From NCBI GenBank assembly GCA_029948255.1, contig JALIZF010001339.1, positions 1 through 64,000 on the forward strand: a DNA stretch of 64,000 nucleotides, in the 5' to 3' direction. The position numbers were made by a program, and so were the translations under genes. Positions 60,501-64,000 of the stretch are shown here, one piece after another (positions within the stretch are counted from its first letter, which is position 1; every line of letters starts with the position of its first letter). Source of the stretch: Telmatactis stephensoni (Eukaryota > Cnidaria > Anthozoa > Actiniaria > Isophelliidae). The notes under the pieces are model-generated. The model was not told the origin of the DNA, did no database searches, and saw only the letters and a program-made list of their open reading frames with translations.

Positions 60501-61123
60501 GGCCAAAATTATATCTAAGTACATTTAATATTGGTAGAGATATTGCAATTTTAGGTTTTTTTAGTTCGGCCCAATGACCCAGGCCTTAACATGCTTGAGA
60601 GAGCTAGAAGCTGAGGCCCAAATGGTTCCTGGGTGCACTAGAAATATATGGATTTCTATTCGTTTTATCTATGAATTTGCTACGTACATAATTTGTCTCA
60701 GTCGCTTTTCGAAACAGCGACATGTACACGCGCTTCTTTAAAATCATCTAATCAACAGATTTCACAGTGTCTCTTTCCGTATCAGCTTCTATACTTTCAA
60801 TGGTCAATGTTTGTGCAAATAGATATATAAAGATCATGCATAACGAAAGGTACCGTCAGGTAATGGCGCATTTTTCTGCCGCCACTAAAAGACAACCACT
60901 CCCTTGCCGATCTTCCCTATATAATTTATTATATAGCACCCTCACTCCCGTTATACAAGCTCACATACCATTTCACTAGACCATTTCACAGATATCTTGA
61001 TTTATTTTTGGTCAGATTGTACAGTGGTTTCCATAACAACTTACCTTGGGGTCGTTTTTAAGCAGCCCATCAAGAATGTCCACCTGAGCTTGATCACGTG
61101 GTGTAACCTTATAAACCAGATCC
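54325..61123 (-). CDS. M14A metallo-procarboxypeptidase 2 (9 exons seen, signal-peptide exon missing)
   Basis: Exons in transcript order: 61123-61045, 59568-59362, 58717-58616, 57814-57713, 57332-57222, 56551-56467, 56185-55986, 55767-55680, 54512-54325, giving 386 residues. The first starts with one base of a split codon, so a signal-peptide exon lies upstream (right) and was not found before 64000. The propeptide ([29 protein letters not shown]) is followed by a full catalytic domain with GIHAREW zinc site, RMWRKT, DPNRNW, DFHAYSQ zinc His and CVELRP catalytic Glu. The CPA-255 position is Thr (GDTTDW). Both Cys of the 138-161-type bridge are absent ([20 protein letters not shown]). Every intron matches carboxypeptidase 1 in position and phase. 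Probably secreted and zymogen-activated; substrate unknown. Confidence 0.92.
54660..54950 (+). mobile_element. second tRNA-derived SINE family
   Basis: The A box TTGGCCGAGTGGTGAGAGC and B box GGTTCGAGTCCC resemble a Ser/Leu-type tRNA head. Body motifs CTCCGGGTTCTCCGGTTTTT follow. It runs into a TTTA/TCAC microsatellite and lies antisense in the last intron of carboxypeptidase 2. Confidence 0.7.
54951..55036. repeat. (TCAC)n microsatellite
   Basis: About 20 uninterrupted TCAC units, seen directly. Confidence 0.95.
55190..55612. repeat. 46-bp minisatellite, about nine copies
   Basis: The unit contains ATATTCCTTACCCTTACCGT and AACCACTCCCTGTAACGTAG. Copies differ mainly at ATGGATA/ATGAATA and CGTAG/CATAA. 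In the last intron of carboxypeptidase 2. Confidence 0.95.
55680..55767 (-). CDS. carboxypeptidase 2 exon
   Basis: Acceptor (minus) attattcgtag, donor ATAT|gtaagt. [20 protein letters not shown], then TYGPAAITI and the split Tyr248-equivalent codon. Confidence 0.88.
55986..56185 (-). CDS. carboxypeptidase 2 exon: third zinc ligand
   Basis: Acceptor (minus) cttttcacag, donor AATAAG|gtattc. [17 protein letters not shown] carries the zinc His. The Cys161-equivalent is replaced ([11 protein letters not shown]). Confidence 0.9.
56467..56551 (-). CDS. carboxypeptidase 2 exon
   Basis: Acceptor (minus) cttcattag, donor GCAG|gtaact. [19 protein letters not shown], then NRNWNYRW. The Cys138-equivalent is absent. 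Confidence 0.9.
56690..57044. mobile_element. 355-bp MITE with about 110-bp terminal inverted repeats
   Basis: TAGAGTGCATTTCATATGTC and GACATGTGAAATGCACTCTA end the element. Pairing continues through TGTGCCTATTTAGTTGCTAT and AGAACTTTCTTATAAT. It lies between two carboxypeptidase 2 exons, with TA at both ends. Confidence 0.8.
57222..57332 (-). CDS. carboxypeptidase 2 exon
   Basis: Acceptor (minus) gttttgtag, donor ACTAGA|gtgagt. [19 protein letters not shown]. 37 codons, the same length as exon 6 of carboxypeptidase 1. Confidence 0.9.
57713..57814 (-). CDS. carboxypeptidase 2 exon: HxxE zinc site
   Basis: Acceptor (minus) ttttgtaaag, donor AGACAG|gtgggt. [19 protein letters not shown] has the canonical HAREW. 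Confidence 0.9.
58187..58209. repeat. poly-G run
   Basis: About 19-20 consecutive G, a likely slippage site. Similar homopolymers occur at 51124-51142 (G) and about 51546-51566 (C). Confidence 0.8.
58616..58717 (-). CDS. carboxypeptidase 2 exon
   Basis: Acceptor (minus) gttgttgtag, donor ATTAAG|gtgagc. [18 protein letters not shown] is the start of the catalytic domain. 34 codons. Confidence 0.88.
58830..58905. mobile_element. 76-bp hAT-like foldback with 8-bp target duplication
   Basis: CATTCTCGTACCCAGAG and CTCTGGGTACGAGAATG are inverted ends, continuing through CCCTCGGTTGTCGTAC. The octamer GACTTATA flanks both sides (58822-58829, 58906-58913). Confidence 0.8.
59362..59568 (-). CDS. carboxypeptidase 2 exon: propeptide
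   Basis: Acceptor (minus) aattttttag, donor AATACA|gtaaga. [20 protein letters not shown], then [20 protein letters not shown]. 69 codons. Confidence 0.9.
59729..59842. mobile_element. short foldback element
   Basis: GGCTATATTTAGTTTATACT and AGTATAAACTGAGTGTAGCC are inverted ends with further pairing (AAAATCTCCA / TAGAGATTTT). Confidence 0.6.
59923..60589. mobile_element. 667-bp piggyBac-like foldback carrying three GGTCACGTGACC palindromes
   Basis: Both ends lie in TTAA (59923-59926, 60586-60589), with GGCCTGGGTCA / TGACCCAGGCC just inside. The element is symmetric overall (TGCCTGGAATGG / CCATTCCAGGCA, ACGGGCC / GGCCCAT). The 12-mer sits at 60070-60081, at the exact centre (60250-60261) and at 60434-60445. 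It lies in an intron of carboxypeptidase 2. Confidence 0.75.
61045..61123 (-). CDS. carboxypeptidase 2 first exon seen: propeptide start
   Basis: Acceptor (minus) gtaactacag, donor CCCAAG|gtaagt. [20 protein letters not shown] matches exon 2 of carboxypeptidase 1. It begins with one base of a split codon. Confidence 0.88.
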
Positions 61124-61686
61124 CTGTAGTTACAAAGATACTTGAGATGAGAAAATTCCTAAGACCCGGCCGCACAACGATTCATTTTTTTTCTGCATCA
61201 TTGCTCGTAACACATTGTAGACCCTTGAACTATGACATGTTATAGCTAAACTACAAAAATCCCTTTTTGAAATGTCTTGTCATATTCAAATAAAACGAAA
61301 ACTATTTTAAGAACATAAAGGCAATAGTGAAAACTAGCATAAGCACAGGCAACATACACAGATTCAGACTAAAATATTTGTTCAATGGATAGATAGCTTT
61401 CTTTCCCGAATCCGGCATTAAGAAATATTTAACGACAAACAACAATTATCACTAGTACTTGACGTCATCACAGGAAACCCAATTCATTTTAGTAGAAAAT
61501 ATAATTGTTCATTGATCGGCTTCACAGTTTATCGATTTTCGAACTTTGCCTTTACCTACATAAAATACATATGTAATCTAACAGTCCCTTTAATTGTAAC
61601 CGTTCAACCCTCCCTTTAACCGTAAAAGTTACCCCCCCCTCCCCTTCCCCCACTATTGAGACCCTCGCATAAGCAAAAGAACATTC

Positions 61687-61824
61687 ACGACTCTTAAAAC
61701 TCCAGTACATACGGGCTTAGCCTCACTCTTCAGCGGTAGAAAACAAAAGCAGAAATTAGAATAACAAAACAAATAGCTCCTGGGTTCGAGGCTAAGCCCG
61801 CATGTAATGGAGTTTTAAGAGTCA
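61687..61824. mobile_element. MITE with GACTCTTAAAACTCCA ends
   Basis: GACTCTTAAAACTCCAGTAC on the left mirrors TGTAATGGAGTTTTAAGAGTC-type sequence on the right (TGGAGTTTTAAGAGTC). Inner CGGGCTTAGCCTC and GAGGCTAAGCCCG also pair. Confidence 0.7.
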
Positions 61825-64000
61825 TGAATACACAGACTCAGCAAAATATCATAGTAGTGCTCGTTAATTAGCAGTGCTTGTGTTTTCACTATAATTACTC
61901 GTGCCCAGGCCTTTAGGCCGGGAACGAGTTATAAACTGCAAATGTTTTTTTTTTTTTTCCTGTGTTCGTCCTGAGGGACTTCTGATTGGTTAAGAACGTA
62001 AAAACAATGCCCTTCATTCATCACCTTTGAGCGACAGCGAACGCAAGCCAGGAACTTTAGGAATGCAAGATGGCCGACTACAAAGAAAATAGCTTTCAGA
62101 GACGGGCTTTTCCTGCAGTAGAACAATGTAATTTGGAGCTTTTAACTCGAGAAATACCTATATACTTATAAGAGCTTCAGGATGGGCTGTTATTTTGAGC
62201 TTCATCTCCAATACTTTGACCAAATATCGAACTCTAAATGGAGTACTTGAAAGCCGAGGCCCTCGCGATAACGACTATTTCCTATGAGCTGGAAAACTAC
62301 GAATTTCTCATCCTACATGTTGCTAAACGAACATACATAGAAGCAAGTCAATTATATTCCTCATTCAAGCATTCAAGAGATCTTGAGAGGTTTTTGTAGT
62401 GAATTTTAATTTAATATCGGAATGGCATGAAACTAGATTCCATTGACCTTGTATTTCGCGTTTGGTCACGTAACGTCTTTTATTCATATATATAACATCC
62501 GAAACATGAACGAAAAAATACACGATTTGTTATTGTGTCAAATATGCCGTTGTAGAAGTCTTTACAGCAAACAATTGAGATATATAGTGAAATAAGAAGT
62601 TGAATATAAAACTGGTATATTTTTGCATGTTGGAGATATCTAATACCTATGCATGATAATAGAAAGACAAAGGCACTAATAGCTGTTGACAGACAAACTG
62701 ACTAATCAAGATATTTTTTAGTTTAAGTTAGCCGATTCAAAAAAGGTCATTTGTTACGGTTAGCTATTTCCCGGAATGGTGAAGAATGCGTGAAACGGCT
62801 AGGGGAAGAGTACGAACGGAACCGGTCAATGGAGCCTCTCTTAAAAAGGGCTCCAGGCATAGGCACGAGTGAACGCACGTGTGCGTCTAGTTAACTTAGC
62901 TGTTAAGCACAAGCAACATATATGCACCGACTCGGTAGTGTAGTTATGTACTGCTCATTAGCATGCTCGTGTTTTTCTAAGGTCACACGTGTGAATATGA
63001 GAGTACTGCTTCTGGTCAGTCTCTAGTGTCATAAGTATGAAACAGACCTTAACGTACGTACGTATTTACGTCGCAGTCCGTACACGGGAGACGCGCAAAG
63101 TTACATGAGCCCCGGTGTTTTGGGGACTAAAAGATCAAGTCAACTGAGTATAAGGGTCAATAGAAGTACGAATAGACATAAGTTCATTTGTTGTGTCAAT
63201 AAGGGCCTTAAGTTTACACAACTGATAACACAGACGCACGAATTCACCCTATAGCCTTCTGCCTTTGTGTTTCTCATGGACAACGTTTTAGATAGATACA
63301 AAAAGACGAATTTGTTGATTTTGACAGAGTTAATATTAATATTAACTCTGTTTTTGAAGTTCAGACTAGTGAGATATCAACTCGTTTATGCTAAATTATG
63401 CGTATACATATTGTATAAAGACAAGTTCATTAATTTCTGGCAAATAATAATTTTTTATTCAATGCATGGCATTTCTGAATATTGTTATATTGTGTCCCCT
63501 CTCATCTCATTTACAAAATCAAAAGTTAAAAAGTAGCATTGTTCTAGCAGCAATCGCTTTCCAGTTTTTGAACTGGTAGTCAGAAACAAACACAGAACAT
63601 AATTATTACTCGTGCCCAGGCCTTTAGGCCGGCACGAGTCTAGGTTTAGGTTTTCTATCAATCTATCGTCGTAGTCGAGAATGTGCCATGAAAACGAGGC
63701 CGCACACTAGCGACTTGCTTGCTCAAAGGTTCGATGCTTTGTTGTTGTGCTTTGGATTCCGTCATGCAATACAGTCATTCGTCAACGTGAATCGCTGTTA
63801 CCCTAGCAGCTATAAAATTACTTAATAAATATCAGACATAATAGTTGTATAGAGAACCGTAAGACAAATGCTGTCAAAGGTAGCTCGTATATCTAAATTT
63901 TAAAAATGCCTTTTTAGCCGATATTTGGCTCGCTTTCAATTTCATTTTGGCTAAAACTCAAAATTTCAACCTTGGCGATGTTGTCACCATAGGACACCAT
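61825..64000. other. upstream region or first intron of carboxypeptidase 2, no exon found
   Basis: The signal-peptide exon of carboxypeptidase 2 should lie here or beyond the window on the minus strand, but I see no ATG-led hydrophobic peptide with a matching donor. The stretch holds two copies of a CTCGTGCCCAGGCCTTTAGG palindromic motif (about 61898 and 63609), a dispersed CAAGCAACATA repeat, and a 28-bp perfect palindrome at 63324-63351. Confidence 0.45.

Noticed and set aside
61929..62126. Minus-strand frame as the signal-peptide exon of carboxypeptidase 2
   Set aside because: Starts at TTG, and no donor in the needed phase with Gly-type codon follows the hydrophobic part.

Overview
The window is a piece of an AT-rich metazoan nuclear genome: short exons with GT..AG introns, poly(A) signals, tRNA-derived SINEs and many short inverted-repeat (MITE-like) elements. 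The mix of protein modules (YWTD propellers, CCP, HYR, ephrin-receptor-like Cys repeats and a ShKT domain in one receptor) and the repeats point to an anthozoan cnidarian, probably coral-like. That placement is inference. No bacterial features were seen.

Layout. (1) 1-300 (+): the last two coding segments and stop codon of an unrecognised gene, followed by a 3' UTR. (2) 0.3-12.2 kb: no exon that I can support, only repeats; it probably holds the missing 5' exon(s) of the next gene. (3) 12,239-37,626 (+): a 22-exon receptor gene coding for at least 2,065 residues. It starts with four (six-bladed YWTD propeller + EGF) units, the LRP5/6 ectodomain plan, then runs CCP-CCP-HYR-HYR-CCP, an unrecognised domain of about 150 residues, an ephrin-receptor-like repeat, a ShKT domain, one membrane span and a very basic 144-residue tail. 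It lacks the LDLa repeats and PPPSPxS motifs of true LRP5/6. (4) 41,248-51,887 (+): a complete 10-exon M14A metallo-procarboxypeptidase (427 aa). (5) 54,325-61,123 (-): a second M14A procarboxypeptidase, tail-to-tail with the first, missing only its signal-peptide exon. (6) 61.1-64 kb: repeats only.

The two carboxypeptidases share all intron positions and phases and are an old local duplication. Both keep the zinc ligands and catalytic Glu. No functional link between the receptor and the proteases is visible.

Mobile DNA is dense. There is a tRNA-derived SINE whose three copies all end 13-53 nt upstream of 3' splice sites, a second SINE, about twenty MITE/foldback elements (some with clear 8-bp, TTA or TTAA target duplications) and two conspicuous minisatellites. 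The perfect CRE palindrome TGACGTCA occurs 16 times, 15 of them inside the receptor gene. A TTAA-flanked foldback element carries three symmetric GGTCACGTGACC palindromes.
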